The notes under the pieces: generated by a model | What the model was told of the DNA's origin: nothing | Databases searched by the model: none | The model's input: only the letters and a program-made list of their open reading frames with translations | Position numbers and translations under genes: made by a program | Source: CBFDBF01 sp050293315 | GTDB lineage: Bacteria; Pseudomonadota; Gammaproteobacteria; Chromatiales; Chromatiaceae | Direction of reading: 5' to 3' | Assembly: GCA_050293315.1 (NCBI GenBank) | Contig: JBNKMS010000006.1 | Location: 1-60,270 of the forward strand | Length of the DNA stretch: 60,270 nucleotides | Part shown: positions 13,686-22,637 of the stretch, piece by piece | How positions within the stretch are numbered: position 1 is the stretch's first letter | How the letters are laid out: each line of letters opens with the position of its first letter

Positions 13686-16298
13686 TTAACTACTCAACTG
13701 CTTCTCTACCCACGGCATCACCGACTCCAGGGCACTGTCAAGCGCCTCCGGTCTGTTGCCGCCTGCCTGCGCCAGGTCGGGGCGTCCACCACCTTTGCCG
13801 CCGATCTGTGTCGCCACCATCTTCACCAGATCTCCAGCCTTGAGCTGTTTGACCTGGTCTTTGGTAACTCCGGCCACCAGGCTTACTTTATCACCATCCA
13901 CTGTAGCCAGCACAATGATGGCGGATCCAAGCTTGTTCTTCAGCTGATCCATAGTATCGCGCAGTGTCTTCGCATCGGCCCCATCCAGTTTTGCCGTCAA
14001 CACCTTGACCCCGTTCACCTCTACCGCATCATTGGCCAGGTCACTCCCGGCCGCGCTGGCAAGTTTCCCCTTGAGCTGCTCCAGCTCCTTCTCCAGCTGA
14101 CGCGTGGCCTCGGTCATCTGGGCAACGCGCTCTTCCAGTCCATCCCGTCCGACTTTGAGTATATCCGCGAGCCGCCACAGGCGCGCCTCATCGGCCGCGA
14201 TCCAACCGATCGCCTGCTCACCGGTAACCGCCTCAATCCGACGCACCCCGGATGCGATCCCCATCTCTGCGGTAATTTTGAACAGACCGATCTCCCCCGC
14301 CTCCTTGGCGTGGGTGCCGCCACACAGCTCGGTCGAAAACTCTCCGATCTTGAGGACCCTGACCTGTTCACTGTACTTCTCTCCAAACAGCGCCATCGCG
14401 CCACTCGCCTTGGCATCCTCCAGTGACATGATGCGGGTCTCAATCACATCGTTCTGCCGAATCTGCCGGTTGACCATGCGCTCAATCGCCTGTAGCTCCT
14501 CCCGAGTTACCGGCTCCGGGTGGGAGAAATCAAAACGCAGTCTGTCGGCATCCACCAGGGAGCCCTTCTGGGTGACATGCTCTCCCAGTATCTTGCGTAG
14601 CGCTGCATGCAACAGGTGAGTGGCGGAGTGATTCAGCACGATACTACCGCGCCTCTCCCGGTCCACCCTGGCCTCTATAGTGTCGCCGACATGCAGCACC
14701 GGACCATGAAAGCAGCCGCTGTGGATTATAAGATCACTTCCCTGCTTTCTGGTGTCGACCACCTCAAAATAGCCATCCCCACATATCAGTTGACCGGTGT
14801 CGCCGACCTGGCCACCGGACTCGGCATAGAAGGGGGTACGGTCCAACACCACCATACCCTCCTCACTGTCACCCAGGGTATCAACCTCCTCCCCATTCTG
14901 GAGTAGTGCAATGACCGTGGCCTGCTCCTCCTGGCGCTCATACCCGGTGAAGTCGGTCTCTCCCTCCATGCTGATCGAGATGCCCTGCTCCGCGCCAAAC
15001 CTACTGGCCGCCCGTGCCCGCTGCCGTTGTGCATCCATCTCTTTTTCAAATCCCTCCATATCCAGGGTCATATCGCGTTCCCGTGCAATATCAGCCGTGA
15101 GATCTGTAGGAAAGCCATAGGTATCATATAGCTTGAACACGACCTCGCCGGCGATCTGTTTGCCCTCATGCTGCTCTATCTCCTGGGAGAGGATTTTCAT
15201 CCCCTGCTCCAGGGTCTCGGCAAAACGCTCCTCCTCCTTGCGCAGTACCCGCTCTACCTCGCTCTTGGCATTCAGCAGCTCCGGATAGGCCTCACCCATC
15301 TCTCTGCACAGCGGTTCCACCAGGCGATAGAAGAACGGCTCTTTTGTCCCTAACATATAGCCGTGGCGAATAGCGCGCCGGATGATACGGCGCAGCACAT
15401 ACCCACGCCCCTCATTGGATGGGAGGACACCATCTACGATCAAAAAGGCGCAGGAACGAATATGATCGGCAATAACCTTCAAAGATGAGCTGGTGTCGTC
15501 TGACTCTTGGCTGCCGGTAACCTCAACCACTGCCGCAATCAGATTGGCAAACAGATCGATCTCATAGTTGCTATGCACTCCCTGCATTACTGCTGCCAAC
15601 CGCTCTAACCCCATACCGGTATCTACCGATGGACGCGGCAGAGGTGTCAGGTTACCCTCGGCGTCACGGTTATACTGGGTAAAGACCAGGTTCCAGATCT
15701 CAATATAACGATCACCATCCTCCTCTGCCGAACCGGGAGGACCACCCCATATCTCAGGTCCATGATCGTAGAATATCTCGGAGCAGGGACCACACGGTCC
15801 GGTGTCTCCCATCGCCCAAAAGTTGTCCTTGGCACCACAGCGAGAGATGCGCTGCGGATCCACACCGATCTCATTCAGCCAGATCTCCTCCGCCTCATCA
15901 TCCTCTTCGTAGACAGTAACCCAGAGCTTCTCCGCTGGAATATTGAGGTCTTTGGTAAGAAATTCCCAGGCGTACTCGATCGCCTCCCGTTTGAAATAGT
16001 CGCCAAAGCTGAAGTTACCCAACATCTCAAAGAATGTGTGATGCCGCGCGGTATAACCAACATTCTCCAGATCATTGTGCTTACCGCCGGCGCGCACACA
16101 GCGCTGAGAACTGGCGGCACGAGTGTAGTCCCGCTTTTCGCGTCCCAGGAAGAGATCCTTGAACTGGACCATGCCGGCATTGGTAAACAGCAGGGTCGGG
16201 TCGTCATGCGGCACAAGCGAACTGCTGGCGACCTCGGTATGGCCCCGGTCGACAAAAAAGTTAAGGAAGGCGGTGCGTAATTCTGCGCTATTCTTCAT
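13686..16298 (-). CDS. alaS: alanyl-tRNA synthetase
   Basis: An 870-residue class II synthetase of normal length that charges tRNA-Ala. The N-terminal catalytic part (LRTAFLNFFVDRGHTEVASS) carries motifs 1-3; the editing domain has the zinc-type HSATHLLHAAL and the CGGTHA motif; the C-terminal GSDLANDAVEVNG to GGGRPDLAQAGG region is the C-Ala/DHHA1 domain. It is followed by lysC and csrA. Confidence 0.98.
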   Translation of the reverse strand: MKNSAELRTAFLNFFVDRGHTEVASSSLVPHDDPTLLFTNAGMVQFKDLFLGREKRDYTRAASSQRCVRAGGKHNDLENVGYTARHHTFFEMLGNFSFGDYFKREAIEYAWEFLTKDLNIPAEKLWVTVYEEDDEAEEIWLNEIGVDPQRISRCGAKDNFWAMGDTGPCGPCSEIFYDHGPEIWGGPPGSAEEDGDRYIEIWNLVFTQYNRDAEGNLTPLPRPSVDTGMGLERLAAVMQGVHSNYEIDLFANLIAAVVEVTGSQESDDTSSSLKVIADHIRSCAFLIVDGVLPSNEGRGYVLRRIIRRAIRHGYMLGTKEPFFYRLVEPLCREMGEAYPELLNAKSEVERVLRKEEERFAETLEQGMKILSQEIEQHEGKQIAGEVVFKLYDTYGFPTDLTADIARERDMTLDMEGFEKEMDAQRQRARAASRFGAEQGISISMEGETDFTGYERQEEQATVIALLQNGEEVDTLGDSEEGMVVLDRTPFYAESGGQVGDTGQLICGDGYFEVVDTRKQGSDLIIHSGCFHGPVLHVGDTIEARVDRERRGSIVLNHSATHLLHAALRKILGEHVTQKGSLVDADRLRFDFSHPEPVTREELQAIERMVNRQIRQNDVIETRIMSLEDAKASGAMALFGEKYSEQVRVLKIGEFSTELCGGTHAKEAGEIGLFKITAEMGIASGVRRIEAVTGEQAIGWIAADEARLWRLADILKVGRDGLEERVAQMTEATRQLEKELEQLKGKLASAAGSDLANDAVEVNGVKVLTAKLDGADAKTLRDTMDQLKNKLGSAIIVLATVDGDKVSLVAGVTKDQVKQLKAGDLVKMVATQIGGKGGGRPDLAQAGGNRPEALDSALESVMPWVEKQLSS

Positions 16299-16353
16299 GC
16301 AAGCTTTGAAATTCTGCCAAAAGGATTAATGGTATGCATAAAGAGGAGACTTG

Positions 16354-16956
16354 TCACCCACTACGCTTGCGCATATCGACCAACAGCTTACGATAGATCT
16401 CGCCCAGGGCCTCAGCAAAGGCCTCAGTAGCGGCATTGACCGATCCACCGCTGACCCCTACCTCGGAGCTGTAGTCCTGGATCAACAGCGGTTGGCGAGC
16501 GCCTCTCTGCAGCAGTCGGAACTCTATCTCAACTACTACCTTGGAGCCGATACCAAGCTGTACCCGCTCGAACCGACGCATTCTGCCGACCAGCAGATAC
16601 TTCCACTCGGCCTCTCCCTTATCGACCACCACAATCGGTGCGACCTGGCTGTTGCGTAGATAGTGGGCCAGGTGGTCCCGAATCAAGCTGGCAGGGGTGT
16701 CTGCCCAAAAGTGGTAGTGGTAGTGTTGCAGTTTGTTGGGCTCACTGGCTTCACTATAGACGATGGCCCGTTCAGCGTAGACCCCGGCACTCTCTATAGT
16801 GCCAATCGCTAGGGTTCCGGCAAACAGCTGCGCCCCTCCCGGCTTAACATCTGTCAGGTCAGCGAGGCGATAATAGCGATCCTCCGGTGCCGGTGGCGCA
16901 GAGCCACAGGCTGTAAGCAACAGGGATAACAGTAGTGAAATCAACAGGGGTTTCAT
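16354..16956 (-). CDS. ABC-type transport auxiliary lipoprotein (PqiC/YmbA-like)
   Basis: A 200-residue lipoprotein of the ABC_trans_aux family. The signal ends LLLTACGS (lipobox TAC). Members anchor in the outer membrane and work with MCE-domain systems that move phospholipids between membranes. ATG 16956 is chosen because GGAG lies 7 bases upstream; the frame extends to 17010 inside mlaD without support. It is the last gene of the Mla-type operon, 22 bases after mlaD, and takes the place the soluble MlaC has in E. coli (no MlaC is visible). Confidence 0.88.
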   Translation of the reverse strand: MKPLLISLLLSLLLTACGSAPPAPEDRYYRLADLTDVKPGGAQLFAGTLAIGTIESAGVYAERAIVYSEASEPNKLQHYHYHFWADTPASLIRDHLAHYLRNSQVAPIVVVDKGEAEWKYLLVGRMRRFERVQLGIGSKVVVEIEFRLLQRGARQPLLIQDYSSEVGVSGGSVNAATEAFAEALGEIYRKLLVDMRKRSG

Positions 16957-16978
16957 CGGTGACTCCGTAACATCGTTA

Positions 16979-17920
16979 TCATGGTGCGGCCTCTCGCGGT
17001 GTGGGCTCACGCAGCAGCAACCCTGGATTCTCGCGAATCTGGCGACTGAACTCAGCCATATCGCGGCTCATCAGATCCAGATTATGGGTAATCGCCCCGA
17101 TATGCCGCGAGAGTACCTGGATACTTGCCTGCAGATCGCTCACCGCCAGCCTTACACCCGGCCTGTTCTCCGCAACCATCTCCCGCGACTCATCCAGCAT
17201 TTGGTCGAGTCTCTTCTGACTCCCCTTCAGCTGTTTGGATATATTTCTGAAATTGGTCGCTCCCTGCTCAACGGAGGTGATAATGTTGGTGATGCTGTTA
17301 CTATTGGAGTCACTCAATATCTTTTTCACGTTCTGAATGCTGTCCTGCATTTGATCGGTCAAACTGGATACGTTGCTCACAATATCGGCCACGCCCTTAT
17401 CCAGGGTCTTGGCCCCATCCTTGATCAGTTTTATGATCTCGCGAAACTCCTCCTTGTAGAGCTCAATCTCACCCGCGATTGAGCCGATGGTCTCCATTAT
17501 GTCCCCCTTCTTGGCCCCCTGGACTATCTGGTCGCTATTGGGCTGGAGATAGCTCTTGCTATCTCCCCGCTCGATATCCACTGTAACAGTGGAGAGCAGT
17601 CCGGAAGAGATGAGCAGAAACCTGCTGTCGGTTGGAATCGGCCAACTCCCGTTGTCGGTACCATCCACCTCCAGCTCGACCAGATAGCTGGTCACACCAT
17701 CTACATGTGACGGCTTTACCTCTGACACCCGGCCGATCTGATACCCCTCAAAGGTAACCGGCGCTCCGCGCGACAGACCGGTTACATTGTCATAGCGGAC
17801 TGTGTAGTAGTCGGCAGACCAGACAAAACCGGTGATCATGACCAGCATAGCCATTAGACCAATGAGCATCGCCAGCACAAAGATGCCGACATTGAGGTAG
17901 GATATATTCTGCTGTTTCAT
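16979..17920 (-). CDS. mlaD: MlaD-type MCE-domain lipid-binding protein
   Basis: A 313-residue protein: one N-terminal membrane helix (about 10-33), an MCE domain (about 37-115: YTVRYDNVTGLSRGAPVTFE and GYQIGRVSEVK), then a long helical, probably coiled-coil region (about 140-300). MCE proteins form hexameric rings that pass lipids through the periplasm. It is longer than E. coli MlaD (about 183 residues) and resembles the form that pairs with auxiliary lipoproteins. It follows mlaF by 29 bases. Confidence 0.92.
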   Translation of the reverse strand: MKQQNISYLNVGIFVLAMLIGLMAMLVMITGFVWSADYYTVRYDNVTGLSRGAPVTFEGYQIGRVSEVKPSHVDGVTSYLVELEVDGTDNGSWPIPTDSRFLLISSGLLSTVTVDIERGDSKSYLQPNSDQIVQGAKKGDIMETIGSIAGEIELYKEEFREIIKLIKDGAKTLDKGVADIVSNVSSLTDQMQDSIQNVKKILSDSNSNSITNIITSVEQGATNFRNISKQLKGSQKRLDQMLDESREMVAENRPGVRLAVSDLQASIQVLSRHIGAITHNLDLMSRDMAEFSRQIRENPGLLLREPTPREAAP

Positions 17921-17949
17921 TATCTTATCCGTACTCCAAATTATACCCG

Positions 17950-18756
17950 TTATTTTGGCTCTTCCCGCCCCATCAGTCGTCGCAGATACTCATCTGCATC
18001 AATCTGCTCACCTTCCGGCGTCCGGGCAAGAAGGTTCTTGATCCGTTCGTTGTCCGAGCGCTGCACCTCTTCCACTGTGCCGGTCATCAGTATGCGGCCG
18101 CGATCTAGAAATGTTATCCGATCCGCGATCTTAAAGGCTGACTCAAGCTCATGGGTAACCACCATGATGGTCATGCCCATCGCCTTCTTCAGCTTTAGGA
18201 TCAACTCATCCAGCTCTGCTGATACCACCGGGTCCAACCCCGCCGATGGTTCATCAAAAAACAGCAGTTTTGGATCCATAACTATGGCCCGTGCCACTGC
18301 CGCCCGCTTTATCATACCGCCTGAGAGCTGTGCCGGCATAAAATCCTCAAACCCTGCCAGGTCCACCACCTCCAGTTTCATCCGGGCCATCACCTGCATA
18401 GTCTGCTCATCCAGCTGGGTATGCTCCCGTAACGGCAGCATCACATTCTCCCCCACGCTCATCGAACTGAACAGCGCCCCACCCTGGAATGCGACCCCCA
18501 TATCCTTGCGCATCTGATACATCTCGGTCCCAGAGAGGGTGGTTATATCCCTCCCCAGCAGTTTGACCGAGCCGGCAAACGGCTTCTCCAAGCCCAGTAA
18601 CTGGCGTAGAAAGGTCGATTTGCCGGAGCCCGACCCCCCCATGATGACCATGATCTCCCCCCGCTGCACGGTAAGATTGACCTCCTGCAGGACGTCAAAA
18701 TCACCATAGCGTACGTGTAGGTCCTCTATCTCTACGGCGGGAGCATTTTCCATCAT
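17950..18756 (-). CDS. mlaF: MlaF-type ABC transporter ATP-binding protein
   Basis: A 268-residue ATPase that powers lipid transport. Visible motifs are Walker A GGSGSGKST (near residue 40), Q-loop AFQGGALF, signature LSGGMIKRAAVARA and Walker B LLFFDEPSAGLDP, ending with the H-loop VVTHE. LSGGM is the form typical of MlaF. Its start overlaps the mlaE stop by four bases (ATGA), which signals coupling. The C-terminal extension of MlaF is the segment that in E. coli contacts the STAS protein MlaB. Confidence 0.95.
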   Translation of the reverse strand: MMENAPAVEIEDLHVRYGDFDVLQEVNLTVQRGEIMVIMGGSGSGKSTFLRQLLGLEKPFAGSVKLLGRDITTLSGTEMYQMRKDMGVAFQGGALFSSMSVGENVMLPLREHTQLDEQTMQVMARMKLEVVDLAGFEDFMPAQLSGGMIKRAAVARAIVMDPKLLFFDEPSAGLDPVVSAELDELILKLKKAMGMTIMVVTHELESAFKIADRITFLDRGRILMTGTVEEVQRSDNERIKNLLARTPEGEQIDADEYLRRLMGREEPK

Positions 18757-19559
18757 CGGTTCATAAAATAGGTAAATAGCATATCGGTCACCAGTATCGC
18801 AGCAATAGCTATAACTACTGAGCGGGTGGTGGCCCGACCCACACCCTCAGCACCACCACTGACACTGAATCCATTAGCGGCCCCGATCAAGGTTATCAGC
18901 ACAGCAAAGACCACGCTCTTGGCCAGTCCCTGCAACAGGTCTTCCGGATCCAGTATATCTATAGTCCGTTCCCAGTACACATCCAGACCGATTCCCAGCT
19001 CCGCCGCACTATAGAGGCCACCGCCAAGCAGTCCTATCAGATCGGCGAAAAATGTCACCGCCGGCAACATTATGAGCATGGCCAGCAGCGATGGGGCCAC
19101 CAGATGACGCACCGGGCTGATCCCCATGACCCGCAGTGCATCCAACTCCTGCGATATCACCATGGTACCGATACGGGCGGCAAAGGCTGAACCGGAACGC
19201 CCTGCAACCAAGATGGCGACGATCAGGGGGGCAAACTCACGCGTTACTGAGAGGGCGATGCCCAACACCACCTGGTTCTGGGCACCAAATGTCTCCAGGG
19301 TATTGATCCCCTGGATCGCCAACATAATACCTACGCTAAATGAGAGTACGCTGATAATGGGTAGGGCATTCAGGCCAACCATTACCATCTCTCTGACGAT
19401 ATGGGTGACCCGCACCGGCTGCCCGACACGTCGCCCCCAAGCCAGCCAGTAGAGACTCTCCGCCAGGAGTGATGCGTGATAGCCTAGCTCCTCAACCCCA
19501 CGGACACTGCTACGGCCCAACCCCTCCAGCAGACCGAGGAAACTACCTCTGCGATCCAT
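18753..19559 (-). CDS. mlaE: MlaE-type ABC transporter permease
   Basis: A 268-residue permease with about five to six membrane segments. Family markers include SFSVGIMLAIQGINTLETFG, the REFAPLIVAILVAGRSGSAFA block and the EL(D)ALRVMG coupling helix. It begins one base after the STAS gene stop and overlaps mlaF by four bases, so the three are one translational unit. Confidence 0.94.
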   Translation of the reverse strand: MDRRGSFLGLLEGLGRSSVRGVEELGYHASLLAESLYWLAWGRRVGQPVRVTHIVREMVMVGLNALPIISVLSFSVGIMLAIQGINTLETFGAQNQVVLGIALSVTREFAPLIVAILVAGRSGSAFAARIGTMVISQELDALRVMGISPVRHLVAPSLLAMLIMLPAVTFFADLIGLLGGGLYSAAELGIGLDVYWERTIDILDPEDLLQGLAKSVVFAVLITLIGAANGFSVSGGAEGVGRATTRSVVIAIAAILVTDMLFTYFMNR

Positions 19560-19560
19560 G

Positions 19561-19878
19561 CTAAATCGCGGCTTTTACAGTCGGGAAGATAGGAAACACC
19601 TTGTCCAGATGGGCCAGCTGCAGCACCATCAGTGCCGACTCACTCACCCCAACCAGGCCAAACTTCACCCCCTTGTCTTTGGATATCTGGTAGCCCTCGA
19701 CCAGACTGGCAACACCCGAACTATCTATGTAATCCACCCCGGACAGGTCAACCAGCACGCTCCCCCGTTCCAGGCTACTGAGGACGGCCTCTCGCGCCTT
19801 GGGTGAACTGGCCAGATCCACATCACCCTCCAGAGCAACAACCAAAAAACCGTGCTGTTCGCTTATTTCAAAATTCAT
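19561..19878 (-). CDS. STAS-domain protein, candidate MlaB subunit and phospho-switch target
   Basis: A 105-residue single STAS domain. The motif YIDSSGVASL (about 50-59) contains the Ser that is phosphorylated by HATPase-type kinases in SpoIIAA-like anti-sigma antagonists. The start is ATG 19878, overlapping the upstream stop by one base (TGATG); the preceding TTG is not needed. It sits directly before mlaE, where MlaB would be expected, and directly after a SpoIIE/HATPase protein, where an anti-sigma antagonist would be expected. E. coli MlaB lacks partner-switch control, so a dual role here is inference. Confidence 0.88.
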   Translation of the reverse strand: MNFEISEQHGFLVVALEGDVDLASSPKAREAVLSSLERGSVLVDLSGVDYIDSSGVASLVEGYQISKDKGVKFGLVGVSESALMVLQLAHLDKVFPIFPTVKAAI

Positions 19879-21593
19879 CAATCCACCCTCTTGTGCATCT
19901 CCAGCAGGTTACCCCAACCCTCAGGAGCCGGAAGAAACTCCACTCTATCCATAATCTCACGAATAAAGTGAATCCCCAGTCCACCCGGCCTGATCTCTTT
20001 CAGGTCACGTGAGCGAATCTCTTCATGTTTGGCCGGTGGTGCACTATCCAGCAACCGTAGCCGTAGCTCGTTACCTCTATGCTCAACCTCTAGAGAGATT
20101 CTACCCCCTGCATCGCCCCCATCAAAGCCATGCTGAACAATATTCATGGCCCCCTCACCCACTGCTAATACCATCTGCTCAATTATAGCCCGATCCAAAC
20201 CCCAACCCTGCAGTAGAGAGCGCAGCTCTTCACGCAGCTCCTTGAGGCTTTCCGGCAATGGCCGCGCCTCAATAGTTGCTGCCAGCGGCCCACTCTCAGC
20301 CTCAAGTAGCAGCAGGGTAATGTCATCTCGTAGCGGACGGTCGCCATCGATCAAAGGTGCGATCATCGACTCCAATCGCTGCTGTGGGAGTGCCTCTGTA
20401 TACTGCTCAATCGCACCCTTTACCCCATCTATCCCGAACTGACTACCATCCTGGGTAAACCCCTCGGTCAACCCGTCGGTAAAGATATAGATAGATCCGC
20501 CATCCAGCTGCAGCTCCACCTCACTCAAACTGATATCCGGTAGTATGCCCAGTGGTGGCGCCGACGCTGGGTATGCGGTGTACTCTCCATCCCGACTGCG
20601 ATATAGCGGCGGCTCATGCCCGGCATTACTCAGACAGACACGCTCTGTCACCGGATCATATACCCCCGCCACCAGGGTGATAAACATCCCTCTGCTGGCG
20701 GTCTCACTGATATCTTCATTGAGACGGGCCAGCAGCTTGCCGGGACGGTTCTCCATCTTGGCCAGGGCCCGAATCAGACTGGCGGCCTGGGCCATAAACA
20801 GGGCGGCATGCACACCCTTACCGGAGACATCGCCCAGGGCGAAGAAGCTGCGACCATCCGCCAGCTCAAAAAACAGATAGAGATCACCGGAGACACTACG
20901 CGCCGGGATATTGATGGCGTGGATCGGCGCCCATGGCTCCGGATCTGGTGGTAGCAGGGAGCGCTGGATATCCCTGGCCATCTCCAGCTCCTTGCGCACC
21001 TTCTCCTGCTCCACCAGATCTGCAGCCATGCGGGCGTTGAGCATCGCCAGCGCTGCCGATGATGCCAGCGCGGTAAGAAAGCTGCGGTCCCTCTCATTAA
21101 ACAGGCCGTCATCCCCCTGTTTATTGATCAGTTCTAGGGCCCCCAGTCGCTGGCCGCGCACGGTAAGCGGTGCGCACAGCACGGAACGGGTAAGAAAGCC
21201 GGTATCTTCGTCCACCGCCACATTGAAGTTGTGACTGCTCGAGACGTCGCGGATCATCAAGGTCTCATTCGACTGCACTGCACGACCGACGATCCCCTGG
21301 TCGGCACCGAGCCGCAGGCCGGTGATACTGACCGGGCCCATGGAGGCACGACACTCCAGGGTCTGATCGTCGTCCACCAGCAGGAAGATAGAGCCGCCCT
21401 CGGCGTGCAGATACTCCATGGTCTTACGCAGGGCGATGCGGAGGGTCTCATCGATCTCCAGGGAGGAGGCGAAGCTCTGAGTCATATCCGCTAGCAGCTC
21501 GAGATGGGCAACATCCAGCCCCTCCAGCCGCTCTGCTAGCGGATGTTTTGTATGATTGTCTCTGCTCTCAGCCACTCCACCAGTGTGACACAA
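19878..21593 (-). CDS. GAF - SpoIIE phosphatase - HATPase (RsbW-like) fusion protein
   Basis: A 571-residue regulator with three parts: a GAF sensor (about 44-190), a PP2C/SpoIIE serine phosphatase (about 200-430; GDVSGKG 254-260, FTDGLTEG 371-378, RDDIT 422-426) and a C-terminal HATPase anti-sigma kinase domain (about 440-570; N-box EGAMNIVQHGF, G-box RPGGLGIHFI). Kinase and phosphatase in one chain can phosphorylate and dephosphorylate a STAS partner, and the adjacent STAS gene is the obvious one. The first phosphatase motif reads SGDLYLF rather than the usual GGDYYDF, so one acidic residue is replaced. The start is uncertain: 21593 is a TTG, with GTG at 21575 as an alternative. Confidence 0.88.
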   Translation of the reverse strand: MCHTGGVAESRDNHTKHPLAERLEGLDVAHLELLADMTQSFASSLEIDETLRIALRKTMEYLHAEGGSIFLLVDDDQTLECRASMGPVSITGLRLGADQGIVGRAVQSNETLMIRDVSSSHNFNVAVDEDTGFLTRSVLCAPLTVRGQRLGALELINKQGDDGLFNERDRSFLTALASSAALAMLNARMAADLVEQEKVRKELEMARDIQRSLLPPDPEPWAPIHAINIPARSVSGDLYLFFELADGRSFFALGDVSGKGVHAALFMAQAASLIRALAKMENRPGKLLARLNEDISETASRGMFITLVAGVYDPVTERVCLSNAGHEPPLYRSRDGEYTAYPASAPPLGILPDISLSEVELQLDGGSIYIFTDGLTEGFTQDGSQFGIDGVKGAIEQYTEALPQQRLESMIAPLIDGDRPLRDDITLLLLEAESGPLAATIEARPLPESLKELREELRSLLQGWGLDRAIIEQMVLAVGEGAMNIVQHGFDGGDAGGRISLEVEHRGNELRLRLLDSAPPAKHEEIRSRDLKEIRPGGLGIHFIREIMDRVEFLPAPEGWGNLLEMHKRVD

Positions 21594-21614
21594 CTACCCG
21601 GTTGCATACCACCG

Positions 21615-22439
21615 CTAGTCCCATGGAACAGGGACAGGCATTGGAGTAGAAGACATGGAAGATGGTGGGGGGGTATACATCCCACCACCCATGGTATCTC
21701 GCTTCTTTCCAGGGAGTGGTGGCTCATCGTAACCCGGTTGCTGTCTACCGCGGTCATTCCGGCTGCTCGGCTGCCAACTACCGTCATCCGGGAAACCACC
21801 AAACAGCACCCCTTTGCTCACCTGTAGCTCCGGTGGCCCGCCGTTCAGAGGTATAAAGTAATATTCCCCCGCGTTGCAGATGTACTCCTTGCCGCCGACT
21901 GTGAATACAATCGAGCCCTCCAACACCCCGATATACCAGCCATTCTGGACCCCGGCCCCACAATCATTCATGCAGAGGCGCGCCCCATAGTGGGTCCCGC
22001 GGATGCCGATGGTGGCCACCGGGGTGTTCATCCGGTAGTTCTGCTTATTGGTCTTACCGATCCTGCCGGATATGGTACGCAGCCCACCCTTCAACAGGCT
22101 GAAGGTGGCCTTCTCACTGCCATCCTCTTTACCATTGAACTGGTACTCGTCGATACGAAACTCACTGCCGGAGCGCAGGGATACCAGACCACCGTCAGAG
22201 AAACGGATCTGGGCAAAGGCGTTGGAGCCGGCCACAATGGTCTCACCGGCATGCACGGGGGAGCGCCGCTGCAGGCGCCGTTCGCTGCCGTCAGCAGCAC
22301 GCGCCATCAGCTGTCCACTGCTCAGAACTACACGCCCAACCCCATCCTCTTGTGTCATCTCGGTGCTGTATAGGGTGGCTGGGATCGCCAGCGCCAAGGC
22401 TATCAACAGCGTAGTGGTGAGACGCAACAGGGTGTTCAT
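21615..22439 (-). CDS. FecR-domain secreted protein, paralogue 2
   Basis: A 274-residue exported protein with a signal peptide (about 1-26) and a FecR domain (about 60-160; GSNAFAQIRFSDGGLVSLRS, then NTPVATIGIRGTHYGARLC). Unlike classical FecR it has no N-terminal anti-sigma part, so it is a stand-alone periplasmic FecR protein of unknown ligand. Cys pairs (ARLCMNDCGAG) could bond. The C-terminal tail (about 215-274) is Pro/Gly-rich and differs from the paralogue at 22638-23438, to which the rest is nearly identical. Confidence 0.9.
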   Translation of the reverse strand: MNTLLRLTTTLLIALALAIPATLYSTEMTQEDGVGRVVLSSGQLMARAADGSERRLQRRSPVHAGETIVAGSNAFAQIRFSDGGLVSLRSGSEFRIDEYQFNGKEDGSEKATFSLLKGGLRTISGRIGKTNKQNYRMNTPVATIGIRGTHYGARLCMNDCGAGVQNGWYIGVLEGSIVFTVGGKEYICNAGEYYFIPLNGGPPELQVSKGVLFGGFPDDGSWQPSSRNDRGRQQPGYDEPPLPGKKRDTMGGGMYTPPPSSMSSTPMPVPVPWD

Positions 22440-22637
22440 TGTTTAACTCCTTAAATCAAACCAAACGATTACCTGTCAACTACCGTCGGCAGGTAGATAC
22501 TATTACTGCAGATAGATAAAACTCAATAGTCTCATATATCTACTGCTTATAATAAATCCTGTATATGCTGACCCAACCCTAAGTGTGGCACAACTACCCA
22601 GCTTTGCGCCACCAATACACCCCGCCTGGCGAGTTAG

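Noticed and set aside
13341..14426. 361-residue plus-strand open frame
   Set aside because: Antisense to lysC and alaS, both of which are complete and conserved; it is a codon-bias shadow.
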